This document shows, one piece after another, positions 36,690 to 45,539 of a stretch of 64,000 nucleotides of DNA; the first letter of the stretch is position 1; the number at the start of each line of letters is the position of its first letter. A program made the translations under genes and the position numbers. The DNA lies in the NCBI GenBank assembly GCA_947500645.1, contig CANMSD010000001.1:434001-498000 (forward strand), written 5' to 3'. The notes beneath the pieces were generated by a model that was given only the letters and a program-made list of their open reading frames with translations, did not search any database and was not told where the DNA came from. The DNA comes from an uncultured Erythrobacter sp. (GTDB taxonomy: Bacteria > Pseudomonadota > Alphaproteobacteria > Sphingomonadales > Sphingomonadaceae).

Positions 36690-37588
36690 TGAACGCCGCG
36701 CCGGACTTCTCCGACACGACCAAGACCCACATCGTCAACGGCTTGTCTGTCGACGTGGAGGACTGGTTCCAAGTTGGCGCATTCGAAGACGTGATAAAAC
36801 GCGGCGAATGGGACGGACTGAAAACCCGTGTCGAGAGCAATATTGACCGCATTCTCGACCTGTTTGCCGAGGCTGACGTTCACGGCACTTTCTTCACACT
36901 GGGTTGGATCGCGAAGCGTCATCCGGAAATGATCCGCCGCATCGCTGACGCCGGCCATGAGGTCGCCAGCCACGGCTATGACCATGCACGCGTCTATACA
37001 TTCGACCGCAAGAGCTTTGGTGAAGACATCAAGCTTGCCCGCGACATCATCCAGGATTGCACCGGCTGCGAGGTGACCGGATACCGCGCGCCAAGCTTTT
37101 CCATCGACCAGCGCACGCCCTGGGCCTTCAAGGAATTGGCAGAGCAGGGCTATGCCTATTCCTCCAGCGTGGCGCCAATTGCGCATGACCATTATGGCTG
37201 GCCGGAGGCACCGCGTTTCGCATTCAAGCCGATCCCCTGGGCCGACATGATCGAAATTCCGGTCACCACGGCGATCTTGGGCGGCAAACGTGTCGCTGCG
37301 GGCGGGGGCGGGTTCTTCCGCGTGTTGCCCTATGCATTCTCGCGCTGGGCGATCCGTCAGGTGAATCGCCGCGAAGAGCGTCCGGCCGTGTTCTATTTCC
37401 ACCCGTGGGAGATCGACCCGGATCAGCCGCGTGTTGGCAATGCGCCTGTCCGCTCGCGCTTGCGCCACTACACCAATCTCCACAAGATGTCGGACAAGCT
37501 TGGCGATCTGGTTCGCGAATTCCGCTGGGGCCGGATGGATATGGTTGCGCATCGCGAAGCAAAGGTGGCTGTGGACCTTTCCGCATGA
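36689..37588 (+). CDS. XrtA-system DUF3473 polysaccharide deacetylase
   Basis: Carbohydrate esterase family 4 deacetylase with a C-terminal DUF3473 extension, 299 residues. Metal and catalytic motifs are 'GLSVDVEDWFQVGAFE' (the aspartates of motif 1) and 'EVASHGYDHARVY' (the HxxxH motif); 'GYRAPSFSIDQRTPW' is motif 3. 'VFYFHPWEIDPDQPR' is the DUF3473 part. It probably removes acetyl groups from the exopolysaccharide or its lipid-linked precursor. The start at 36689 overlaps the previous stop. Confidence 0.92.
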   Translation: MNAAPDFSDTTKTHIVNGLSVDVEDWFQVGAFEDVIKRGEWDGLKTRVESNIDRILDLFAEADVHGTFFTLGWIAKRHPEMIRRIADAGHEVASHGYDHARVYTFDRKSFGEDIKLARDIIQDCTGCEVTGYRAPSFSIDQRTPWAFKELAEQGYAYSSSVAPIAHDHYGWPEAPRFAFKPIPWADMIEIPVTTAILGGKRVAAGGGGFFRVLPYAFSRWAIRQVNRREERPAVFYFHPWEIDPDQPRVGNAPVRSRLRHYTNLHKMSDKLGDLVREFRWGRMDMVAHREAKVAVDLSA

Positions 37589-38646
37589 ACGCTCCGGTGA
37601 AACTCCCGACAGCGATCATACAAGTCGATTTGACCGATGCGGCGACTACGCAGCGGATCGAAGACTTTGTGCGCGAACAGAGGGGCAGCGTGTTTCACCG
37701 CCCGGCATGGCTGCGCGCGGTTGAAACCGGAACTGGGCAACGCGCCTCGGGCCTTATCGCCGAGCAGATGGGTGCGATCACAGGCTGGCTGCCACTGACC
37801 GAAGTACGCTCGGCCTTATTTGGCCAGGCGCTTGTATCGAGCGGTTTTGGCGTTGGCGGAGGCATTCTTGCCGATAGTCCGGAGGTTACTCAGTCCTTGG
37901 CCGACGCAGCGCAAGCGCATGCGATCCGCCATTCAATTCCCAGCATCGAAGTGCGCGGCGGTACTATTCCGCAGGGCTGGGATCGCATCACGGACAAGCA
38001 CGCAGAGTTTGTTGCGCCGCTCTCGGACGATGACGAAGCGCAATTGCTTTCCATTCCGCGCAAGTCACGTGCCGAAGTGCGCAAGGGCCTCAAAAACGGC
38101 CTGGAAGTGCAGATTGGCCGCTCAAACGCTGACTTGGCTTCGCACTACGCTGTTTACAGCGAAAGCGTGCGCAATTTGGGCACGCCGGTCTTTCCGAAGA
38201 GGCTGTTCAGCGCGATGCTCGACGCATTTCCCGAAAGTAGCGACATTCTGACTGTGTTCGCGAACGGAGCGCCAATCTCAAGCGTTTTGTCTTTCTACCA
38301 CGGCGGCGCAGTCATGCCGTATTGGGGCGGAGGTGTGCACGCCGCGCGGAACCTGCGCGCAAGCGAGCTGATGTATTACAAGCTGATGTGTCATGCGCGC
38401 GAGCGGGGTATGGATCGGTTCGATTTTGGCCGTTCGAAAACCGGCAGCGGGCCGTACCATTTCAAGAAGAACTGGGGTTTCGAACCCAAGCCACTGACCT
38501 ACGGCAAATGGTCCGCGCCCGGCCACGAAGCGCGCGATGTCGATCCCACAAGCGAAGCCTATTCTCGCAAGATCGAGCTTTGGAAGAAGCTGCCGCTGCC
38601 GATCGCCAATATGATCGGGCCCTGGATCGCTCGCGGTCTGGCATAG
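37585..38646 (+). CDS. FemAB-like XrtA/PEP-CTERM-associated protein
   Basis: FemAB/GNAT-fold protein of the TIGR03019 type, 353 residues. It contains 'GSVFHRPAWLRAVETGTGQR', 'LLSIPRKSRAEVRKGLKNGL', 'ESVRNLGTPVFPKRLFSAML' and 'RFDFGRSKTGSGPYHFKKNW', typical of the family. Relatives attach amino acids to cell-wall precursors or lipids; here an aminoacyl decoration of the polysaccharide or its anchor is plausible. The ATGA overlap with the deacetylase sets the start at 37585. Confidence 0.9.
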   Translation: MNAPVKLPTAIIQVDLTDAATTQRIEDFVREQRGSVFHRPAWLRAVETGTGQRASGLIAEQMGAITGWLPLTEVRSALFGQALVSSGFGVGGGILADSPEVTQSLADAAQAHAIRHSIPSIEVRGGTIPQGWDRITDKHAEFVAPLSDDDEAQLLSIPRKSRAEVRKGLKNGLEVQIGRSNADLASHYAVYSESVRNLGTPVFPKRLFSAMLDAFPESSDILTVFANGAPISSVLSFYHGGAVMPYWGGGVHAARNLRASELMYYKLMCHARERGMDRFDFGRSKTGSGPYHFKKNWGFEPKPLTYGKWSAPGHEARDVDPTSEAYSRKIELWKKLPLPIANMIGPWIARGLA

Positions 38647-38657
38647 GGCAGGGCGCG

Positions 38658-39881
38658 ATGGGCGATATCCTCTTCCTGGCGCATCGCGTACCGTTTCCGC
38701 CCAATCGCGGAGACAAGATTCGCAGCGGGCATCTGCTCAAGAAACTGGCTGAGCTGGCGCCCGTGCATGTCGGCTGCTTCGCCGAAAATGCGGAGGATCG
38801 CGCGGCGATCAAAGAGGTTGCTGCAATCGCCAAGACGCATTGCGTGCCGAACCGCTCGAAGCCGCTGCCACTGGCAGGCGTAGAGGCGGTGTTGAGCGGC
38901 AAACCCGTGAGCCTGACGGCGTTTCATTCGAAGAAATTGGAGCGCTGGGTCGGGGAAACTATTGCGAACCATCCGGTCGATACGATTGTGATCTTCTCGG
39001 GGCAGATGGGCCAGTATGTCCCTGAGGATTTCACAGACCGGGCCATTGTCGATTTGTGCGATGTCGATTCGGCCAAGTTTGAAAGCTATGCGGAAGCGGA
39101 CGAGCGCGTCTGGCTCAATGCCCGCGAAGCGCGCTTGCTAGCCGCAGAGGAGGAGCGGCTTGCGCGGCGCGCAGATGCGACCATCCTGATCAGCGACAAC
39201 GAAGCAGAACTGTTTCGCAGCCGGTTGAAAGACGCCACCAAAGCCAACGTGCAGGTCATCGGAAACGGCATAGATGCCGCCATCTTCGATCCCAGCAAGA
39301 TAGAACCTCACGGAGCCATGCGAACGAGCGAAGGGCCGCATTTCGTCTTCACCGGGCAGATGGATTACCGCCCGAACGAGCAAGCGGCAGAGTGGGTGAT
39401 CGCAAACTTTCTCCCGACCATCCGCGCGCGGCATCCAGATGCGCATTTCCATATCGTCGGACGCAATCCCACAGAGAATTTGCTTCGGCACAAAAATACA
39501 CCCGGTGTCACGGTATGGGGTGAAGTGCCCGATGTACGGCCCTTCATCGTGGGCGCTGATGTGATCCTCGCACCACTGCTGATCGCGCGCGGAGTACAGA
39601 ACAAGGTGCTGGAAGCGATGGCGATGGCCAAGCCGGTTTTGGTTACGCCAGAGGCGGCAACAGGCATCTCGGCGAAAGATGGTGAGCATTGGTTGCTTTG
39701 CAAAGCTGACGCCCAGGTCATGTGCGAACGTGTGGAACCATTGCTTGCCAATAAGGCTGCGCGCGAGAAACTCGGTTCGGCCGCTCGCCAATTCGTACTC
39801 GATTGCCATGCTTGGGACGCCATGCTCGCGCCGCTGACCGAGTTGATCGACAAACCGCGGGAAAAGCGCGATGCCGCCTGA
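38658..39881 (+). CDS. XrtA-system glycosyltransferase (TIGR03087 type)
   Basis: GT4-like glycosyltransferase of the XrtA locus, 407 residues. The N-terminal Rossmann domain begins 'ILFLAHRVPFPPNRGDKIRS'. The C-terminal donor-binding domain has 'FVFTGQMDYRPNEQAAEWVI', 'FHIVGRNPTENLLRH' and 'LEAMAMAKPVLVTPEAATGI', with the GT4 glutamate region. It adds a sugar in assembly of the repeat unit; the sugar is unknown. The start at 38658 has 'AGGGCAGGGCG' upstream. It overlaps the exosortase gene by 11 bases. Confidence 0.9.
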   Translation: MGDILFLAHRVPFPPNRGDKIRSGHLLKKLAELAPVHVGCFAENAEDRAAIKEVAAIAKTHCVPNRSKPLPLAGVEAVLSGKPVSLTAFHSKKLERWVGETIANHPVDTIVIFSGQMGQYVPEDFTDRAIVDLCDVDSAKFESYAEADERVWLNAREARLLAAEEERLARRADATILISDNEAELFRSRLKDATKANVQVIGNGIDAAIFDPSKIEPHGAMRTSEGPHFVFTGQMDYRPNEQAAEWVIANFLPTIRARHPDAHFHIVGRNPTENLLRHKNTPGVTVWGEVPDVRPFIVGADVILAPLLIARGVQNKVLEAMAMAKPVLVTPEAATGISAKDGEHWLLCKADAQVMCERVEPLLANKAAREKLGSAARQFVLDCHAWDAMLAPLTELIDKPREKRDAA

Positions 39882-40914
39882 GGACATCGCTCATAGCTGG
39901 CGTCACGAGGGTTTCGCCGCATCTGTACCATCCGCATGGCAACGCCCGCTGGCCGTGCTGCTACTCGCTGTAAGCGCGCTATTGCTCCTGACGCTGCGAG
40001 AATGGGGCGAGATGCTACACCAGTGGTGGAACATCGACACCTACAATCACATTCTGCTGATCCCGGCGATCATTGGCTGGCTGGTGTGGATCAGGCGCGA
40101 TGACCTGGCTGAACAGACACCGCGAAGCACTCCAATCGGCCTCTTTCTAACCGCTGGTGCAATGGCGCTATGGACGCTTGGCCGGCTGATTGAAATCAAC
40201 CTGTTTGCGCATGCCGGAGCTGTAGCAGTCATTCAGGCCGCGATTGTCGCCATTCTCGGGCCGCGCATAGCCATGCTCCTGCTGCTTCCGCTTGCGATGG
40301 CCTGCTTCCTCGTGCCGTTCGGTGACGAGATCATCCCGCCGCTGCAAATGATCACTGCCGAGATCGCCATCGCGCTCACCGTCTGGAGCGGCGTACCAGC
40401 GCAGATCGACGGCATTTACATCAACACGCCAGTCGGCCTGTTCATCGTTGCAGAGGCCTGTTCGGGCGTGAAGTTCCTGATCGCGATGGTCACGCTCGCT
40501 GTGCTTGTGTGCTTTACCCAGTTCAACAACTGGCGCCGCCGCGCGCTGTTTATGGCCGCAGCGATTATTGTCCCGATCCTGGCCAATGGTGTGCGGGCGT
40601 GGGGCACGATCTTCATCGCGCAGAGCCAGGGGGTCGAGTTTGCCGCCGGGTTCGATCACATTTTCTATGGCTGGATCTTCTTCGCGATCGTGCTCGCCAT
40701 CGTCCTGTCGGCGGCGTGGCGCTATTTCGAGCGCGATCCGGAAGAGGCTGGATACGGCTCGGCGGAGCTCGACCGGATGGTTTGGCTCGCTCGGATCGAA
40801 GCACGCTCAGCCAATGCTACTGCAATCCTCGCCGGTATTGTCATCCTTGCGGCGATCGCGGGAATTGCCGCCGCTCTCATTCCGCCTGTCGCCATAACGA
40901 ACACAATCGGTTAG
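39871..40914 (+). CDS. xrtA: Exosortase A, without EpsI domain
   Basis: Polytopic membrane transpeptidase-like protease that sorts PEP-CTERM proteins, 347 residues with about eight helices. The proposed catalytic residues are all visible: Cys197 in 'IVAEACSGVKFLIAM', Arg242 in 'LANGVRAWGTIFIAQ' and His263 in 'FAAGFDHIFYGWIFF'. The protein stops just after a final helix (about 317-339), where the common XrtA form continues into a periplasmic EpsI (DUF3485) domain; that domain is absent here and not found elsewhere in the window. It starts inside the glycosyltransferase gene. Confidence 0.92.
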   Translation: MPPEDIAHSWRHEGFAASVPSAWQRPLAVLLLAVSALLLLTLREWGEMLHQWWNIDTYNHILLIPAIIGWLVWIRRDDLAEQTPRSTPIGLFLTAGAMALWTLGRLIEINLFAHAGAVAVIQAAIVAILGPRIAMLLLLPLAMACFLVPFGDEIIPPLQMITAEIAIALTVWSGVPAQIDGIYINTPVGLFIVAEACSGVKFLIAMVTLAVLVCFTQFNNWRRRALFMAAAIIVPILANGVRAWGTIFIAQSQGVEFAAGFDHIFYGWIFFAIVLAIVLSAAWRYFERDPEEAGYGSAELDRMVWLARIEARSANATAILAGIVILAAIAGIAAALIPPVAITNTIG

Positions 40915-40925
40915 GCGCAGCTCCC

Positions 40926-42824
40926 ATGTGCGGGATTGCCGGAATTTTTCATGCTGAAACGCCAAAGCCGGTCGATCCGGTGAGGGTGGAGCGCATGTGC
41001 GATGCGATGCTCCATCGCGGCCCGGATGGTGCCGGTGTCTGGACCGCTCCCGGAGTAGGGCTAGGCCATCGCCGCCTTTCGATCATCGATCTTGAAGGAT
41101 CACCGCAACCCATGGTGAGCGTCGATGGTCGCGCGGTCATCAGCTTCAATGGTGAGATCTACAATTACCGGGAGTTGCGCCGTCAGCTTGAGCAGCAGGG
41201 CGCCAAGTTCAAGACCAGCGGGGACACCGAAGTCATCCTTGCCGCATGGCAACGCTGGGGTCCTGATTGTCTCGCGCGCCTGGACGGCATGTTCACCATC
41301 GCGCTCTACGACCTTGATGAACGGACCCTGTTTCTTGCCCGCGACAGGTTGGGCGTGAAGCCGCTCTTTATGGCTCGGCTTAGCGATGGGAGTCTGGCTT
41401 TTGCATCGGAACTGAAGGGGGTGCTTGCACACCCCTTGCTACGCCGAAGGCTCAATCCGCAAGCGCTCGATGATTACCTCGCCTGGGGTTATGTACCGGA
41501 TCACACCTCGATCCTGGCTAGCGTTGAGAAGTTGCCAGCGGGTCACTTCATGCTGCTTGAGCACGGCAAGCCGATCAGTGGTGCGAAGCAATGGTGGGAC
41601 ATCAGCTTTGCCGAGCGTGAGAAAGGCTCGGAGGCCGATCTTTCTGCCCAGCTGGTCCATTTGATGCGCGAAGCCGTTCAATCGCGCATGGTCGCGGACG
41701 TGCCGCTCGGCGCATTCCTGTCCGGCGGCGTCGATTCCTCCAGCGTTGTGGCGCTAATGAGCGAAGCCAGCGCGGAGCCTGTGCGCACCTGCTCGATCGG
41801 GTTTGACGTCGCCTCGCATGATGAGACGAACTATGCACAGATGGTCGCCGATAAGTTCGCGACGAACCATAATGCGCGCACGGTCAGGCAGGATGATTTC
41901 GACGCGATCGACGCGCTTGCCGGCATGTTCGATGAACCATTTGCCGATGCCTCAGCCTTGCCGACCTGGCGCGTGTGCCAGCTGGCACGCGAGCAGGTGA
42001 CTGTGGCGCTGTCTGGCGATGGCGCAGATGAAGCCTTTGCCGGCTATCGTCGCCAGGTCTTTCATCACCATGAAGAGCGTGTGCGCTCGATATTGCCTGC
42101 TAGATTGCGAGAGCCGTTATTTGGCGCGCTTGGTCGGATCTGGCCTAAAGCGGACTGGGCACCGCGCCCGCTTCGCGCAAAGGCTACCCTCCTGGCACTC
42201 GCTGATAGCGGGGAGGCTGGTTATGCGCGGGGCCTTTCCGTCAACACGCCAGACCAACGCAGCGCGATCTACGGCGGGAGCTTCGCAAAAAGCCTGCAAA
42301 ACTACCGCGCCGAAGACTCGCTGACGGCGATAATGCGCGATGCACCAGCGCGCAGTGGATTGGACCGAGCGCAATACGCCGATCTCAAATTCTGGTTACC
42401 TGGGGATATTTTGACTAAGGTCGATCGCACCAGCATGGCCGTTAGTCTGGAAGCGCGAGAGCCCTTACTCGATCATCGCCTGATCGAGTTCGCTGCCCGT
42501 CTGCCAGAGCGGATGCGGGTGCGCGGTTCGACCGGCAAATACCTGCTCAAGAAATGTATGGAGCGCTATCTACCCAGCGACATCCTGTATCGGCCCAAGC
42601 AGGGTTTTGTGACGCCGATTGCACAATGGCTGCGCGGGCCATTGGCCGGATCCGCGCGCGCAATCGCCAGCAGCTCTCAGATCGCGCAAACGGGCTGGTT
42701 CGAGCGCAAACAACTCTCGGAACTGGCCGAAACGCATATCTCGGGTCGATCTGACAATTCGCGGATATTATGGCAATTGCTGATGCTAGAGAAATCGCTG
42801 GAACGGCTCGAGTTGAGCGAATAA
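40926..42824 (+). CDS. Asparagine-synthase-like amidotransferase, exosortase A system-associated
   Basis: Class II glutamine amidotransferase fused to an asparagine synthase domain (TIGR03108 type), 632 residues. After removal of Met1 the N-terminal nucleophile is Cys2 in 'MCGIAGIFHAE'. 'MLHRGPDGAGVW' and 'SFNGEIYNYRELR' form the glutaminase site. The ATP-pyrophosphatase loop is 'GAFLSGGVDSSSVVALMSEA'. It probably makes an amide on the polysaccharide or its precursor rather than free asparagine. The frame is open upstream, but the ATG at 40926 is fixed by the required Cys2. This ends the export operon. Confidence 0.93.
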   Translation: MCGIAGIFHAETPKPVDPVRVERMCDAMLHRGPDGAGVWTAPGVGLGHRRLSIIDLEGSPQPMVSVDGRAVISFNGEIYNYRELRRQLEQQGAKFKTSGDTEVILAAWQRWGPDCLARLDGMFTIALYDLDERTLFLARDRLGVKPLFMARLSDGSLAFASELKGVLAHPLLRRRLNPQALDDYLAWGYVPDHTSILASVEKLPAGHFMLLEHGKPISGAKQWWDISFAEREKGSEADLSAQLVHLMREAVQSRMVADVPLGAFLSGGVDSSSVVALMSEASAEPVRTCSIGFDVASHDETNYAQMVADKFATNHNARTVRQDDFDAIDALAGMFDEPFADASALPTWRVCQLAREQVTVALSGDGADEAFAGYRRQVFHHHEERVRSILPARLREPLFGALGRIWPKADWAPRPLRAKATLLALADSGEAGYARGLSVNTPDQRSAIYGGSFAKSLQNYRAEDSLTAIMRDAPARSGLDRAQYADLKFWLPGDILTKVDRTSMAVSLEAREPLLDHRLIEFAARLPERMRVRGSTGKYLLKKCMERYLPSDILYRPKQGFVTPIAQWLRGPLAGSARAIASSSQIAQTGWFERKQLSELAETHISGRSDNSRILWQLLMLEKSLERLELSE

Positions 42825-42870
42825 CAGCACCTAATTTTCTGCTTAAGGCGATTTGTACTGCCCCGATTTG

Positions 42871-42899
42871 AGACGAAAATAGTCTTATCGGACGAAAAT
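42871..42899. promoter_or_regulatory. Direct and inverted repeats upstream of rpfF-like gene
   Basis: The 199-base gap 42825-43023 is AT-richer than its surroundings. It holds GACGAAAAT twice (42872-42880 and 42891-42899, 19 bases apart) and an inverted repeat AGAC-N7-GTCT at 42871-42885. Two same-face half-sites suggest a regulator-binding site for the rpfF-like gene. No convincing -35/-10 pair was identified. Confidence 0.35.
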
Positions 42900-43023
42900 T
42901 CTATTTGCTATTGAAGTCTGCACTGGACCATATTCAATCCAAATCGGAGCAAATCAGCCGCTCGTCCGTTAGGGGGACGAATGAGATTGGTGCCCGATCC
43001 CGGTCGCAACGGAGCAATAGTGA

Positions 43024-43947
43024 ATGGATAGTGGGGCAAGCAGGGCAATCCCTTTAACAAGTGACGAAGAGTTTTTTGTTGAAAGCGCTCTTCACGCTGC
43101 AATTCCCAAGGAATTGTTTGAACTCAGCGAACTTAACGTCATGTATGATGATGTTTCGAGCACGCTTTGGAGTTTCATGAACCCCATCGGACGGCCGAGC
43201 TTTACGCCGTCCATGCTGCAGGATTTCGAGAACTGGCAGAGTCTGATCGCGCAGAACTTTGGCATGGAAAAAGTTCCATTGCGTTATCTTGTTCTCGGCA
43301 GCCGTTCGGAGGATGTTTTCTGTTTTGGCGGCGATCTTGAACTGTTTCAGGACCTGATCCGGCAAGGCGATCGTGATGCACTTGTTGCATATGGGCATCG
43401 CTGCTGTGCAATTCTGGATCGCAATATCAGAACGCTCGACATCCCGATGCTGACTATCGGATTGGTGCAGGGCGCGGCTCTGGGTGGCGGGTTTGAAGCG
43501 CTGCTGTCGTTCGACTATATCATCGCTGAGAGGACCGCGACATTCGGGCTGCCCGAAGTGATGTTTGGTCTTTATCCCGGCATGGGCGCACATGCGTTGC
43601 TTAGCCGCAAGCTGGGAAGCGCCATGGCCGAGCGGCTAATTGTCTCGAACCGGACCTACTCCGCTGAGGAGATGTACGAGCTGGGCATAGTCCACGAGCT
43701 GGCCGAGCCAGGTGCGGGCGTGCAAGCGACGCGTGACTTTATCAAGAAGTCGGATCGACGCCATGCAGGTCTGGTCGGATCACGCAACGCGACGAAAGAA
43801 GTTTGGAAACTCGAACTGGCGGAGCTCAATCGTATTACCGAGATGTGGGCTGACACCGCGCTGCAACTGCGCGAACAGGACCTTAAGGTGATGAGCCGTC
43901 TGGTTGCTGCGCAAGGCCGCCTCGCCGAGCGAATTGCTGCGGCGTAG
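43024..43947 (+). CDS. rpfF: RpfF-like DSF synthase (crotonase family)
   Basis: Crotonase-fold enzyme, 307 residues, with the distinctive blocks of RpfF, which makes diffusible signal factor (cis-2-unsaturated fatty acids) from acyl-ACP or acyl-CoA. 'DVFCFGGDLELFQDLIRQGD', 'LVQGAALGGGFEALLSFDYI' and 'TFGLPEVMFGLYPGMGAHAL' align with Xanthomonas RpfF from memory. The two glutamates needed for dehydratase and thioesterase action are at 158 (GGGFE) and 178 (GLPEV). The C-terminus 'RITEMWADTALQL' also matches. Residues 1-55 are a divergent N-terminus. No rpfC or rpfG lies beside it; upstream is the exopolysaccharide operon, downstream the converging zapE. A generic enoyl-CoA hydratase is the weaker alternative. 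Confidence 0.85.
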   Translation: MDSGASRAIPLTSDEEFFVESALHAAIPKELFELSELNVMYDDVSSTLWSFMNPIGRPSFTPSMLQDFENWQSLIAQNFGMEKVPLRYLVLGSRSEDVFCFGGDLELFQDLIRQGDRDALVAYGHRCCAILDRNIRTLDIPMLTIGLVQGAALGGGFEALLSFDYIIAERTATFGLPEVMFGLYPGMGAHALLSRKLGSAMAERLIVSNRTYSAEEMYELGIVHELAEPGAGVQATRDFIKKSDRRHAGLVGSRNATKEVWKLELAELNRITEMWADTALQLREQDLKVMSRLVAAQGRLAERIAAA

Positions 43948-43951
43948 TCGC

Positions 43952-45058
43952 TCAGCTCTCGGTACCATGGCCTAGCGCCAGGTATTCGTCGCTCTGCATC
44001 TCTTTCAACCGGCTGACGGTGCGCTCGAATTCGAAGCTGCCGTCGCCCGTTGGATAGAGCGTCTCAGGATCAGCTGCTGCCGTCGCGAACAGCTTGACCC
44101 TATGTTCGTAGAGGGCATCGATCAGCGTCACCAACCGCGCCGCCTCATTGCGTTTGTCCGGCCCCATCTGCGGGATGCCAACGATAATCACGGTGTGGAA
44201 CTCGCGCGCAATTGCCAGATAGTCCGCCGCTCCGCGAGGCTCACCACACAGGCGCTTGAAGCTGAAAACTCCAACGCCTTTCAACGACTTGGGCACGTGG
44301 ATTTTGCGTGTGGCGCCGACTTTCAACTCCTGCGAAGGAACGTGCTCAGCATCTTCCGGCGCAAAGTCGGTAAGGCGGAAGAAGAGCTCGCGCACCTTGT
44401 CGGTCGCATCATTGCCCAGCGGTATATGCCATGTGTCCATGCCTCCTATCCGGTCGAGCCGATAGTCGGTCGGACCATTGAGTGGGACGACATCGAGCTC
44501 GCGTTCGACCAGATGAATGAAAGGCAAGAAATGCTCGCGGTTCAGCCCGTCCTTGTACAGATCTTGGGGAGGGCGGTTCGAGGTGGTCACGATTGTGACC
44601 CCTTGCTCGCAGATCAGCTGCGTGAACAAGCGGCTCATGATCATAGCATCGGCGGAATTGTTGACCACCATCTCATCGAAGGCGAGACAACGAACATCCT
44701 GCGCGATATCCAGCGCAACCTTGGGGATCGGGTCACCGGGATCGGCAGCCCGCCAGGCGCGCATCATCTGGTGAACCTCCTGCATGAAGGCGTGGAAGTG
44801 CACGCGCCGCTTCTCCGTGATCGACAGCCGTTCGTGGAACAGGTCCATCAGCATCGATTTGCCGCGCCCGACACCTCCCCACATGTAGACGCCTTGTGGG
44901 CGTACTTTCTTCTGGCCGAAGAGCTGGGCGAGCAGACCGCCCGAGGTCTCCGCCTCAAGCTCTTTCTGCAGCTGGTCCAGTCGAACTGCGGCCCGGCGTT
45001 GATCCGCATCCGGCTGCAACTCACCGTTGGCGATCAGTCTCTCATAGCGCGCCAGCAT
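43952..45058 (-). CDS. zapE: Cell division protein ZapE (AFG1-like ATPase)
   Basis: AFG1/ZapE family P-loop ATPase, 368 residues, cytoplasmic and linked in family studies to FtsZ-ring function under stress. Walker A is 'VYMWGGVGRGKSMLMDLFHE'; Walker B is 'VRCLAFDEMVVNNSADAM', followed by 'VTIVTTSNRPPQDLYKDGLN', the family's sensor region. The final part has 'RLVTLIDALYEHRVKLFATA'. It lies 18 bases after the thioesterase gene and is last in the sdhB transcript. Confidence 0.93.
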   Translation of the reverse strand: MLARYERLIANGELQPDADQRRAAVRLDQLQKELEAETSGGLLAQLFGQKKVRPQGVYMWGGVGRGKSMLMDLFHERLSITEKRRVHFHAFMQEVHQMMRAWRAADPGDPIPKVALDIAQDVRCLAFDEMVVNNSADAMIMSRLFTQLICEQGVTIVTTSNRPPQDLYKDGLNREHFLPFIHLVERELDVVPLNGPTDYRLDRIGGMDTWHIPLGNDATDKVRELFFRLTDFAPEDAEHVPSQELKVGATRKIHVPKSLKGVGVFSFKRLCGEPRGAADYLAIAREFHTVIIVGIPQMGPDKRNEAARLVTLIDALYEHRVKLFATAAADPETLYPTGDGSFEFERTVSRLKEMQSDEYLALGHGTES

Positions 45059-45076
45059 CTCGTCACCGCGCCTGCG

Positions 45077-45535
45077 TCAGATCCGCGGTTTCATCTTGCG
45101 GACAATGCCGGAAAAGCTAGCAACGATATCGTCATCTTGCACAACCTGTCCGCGTACGAACAGCAGCTTACCGGTCTCTCGTACAATCTCGGTCACGGCA
45201 TCGAGCGGACGCTTTGGGTCACCGCCACCGACAAACTGCGTCGAGAGTTCCAACGTTACCGACGGGCCGGCATTTCCCGTTCCCACAACATGCATGGTCG
45301 TGAACATTGAGATGTCGATCAGGCTCAGCGTCACTGCACCGTGGATAATGCCTTGCAGGTTCTCATGGCGCCGCTCCGGGAACATGCGCAAACGGCATCT
45401 GTCGTCTTCCGCACGCGTTATGAGCTTGCCCATCACCGCGCCGTTGAACAGCGTCTGATCCTTGAGATTCCAGTGATTCCAGCCCGGATTGTCCGGATCG
45501 GGCGCGTGCTCGAATACGTCGTCCGTCAACGCCAC
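45077..45535 (-). CDS. PaaI-type hotdog thioesterase
   Basis: Acyl-CoA thioesterase of the hotdog fold, 152 residues. The family motif is 'ENLQGIIHGAVTLSLIDISM', followed by 'VTLELSTQFVGGGDP' and 'LFVRGQVVQDDDIVASFSGI'. The substrate is unknown; relatives act on aromatic or medium-chain acyl-CoA. It is 4 bases after sdhB and shares that transcript with zapE. Confidence 0.86.
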   Translation of the reverse strand: MALTDDVFEHAPDPDNPGWNHWNLKDQTLFNGAVMGKLITRAEDDRCRLRMFPERRHENLQGIIHGAVTLSLIDISMFTTMHVVGTGNAGPSVTLELSTQFVGGGDPKRPLDAVTEIVRETGKLLFVRGQVVQDDDIVASFSGIVRKMKPRI

Positions 45536-45539
45536 CGGA

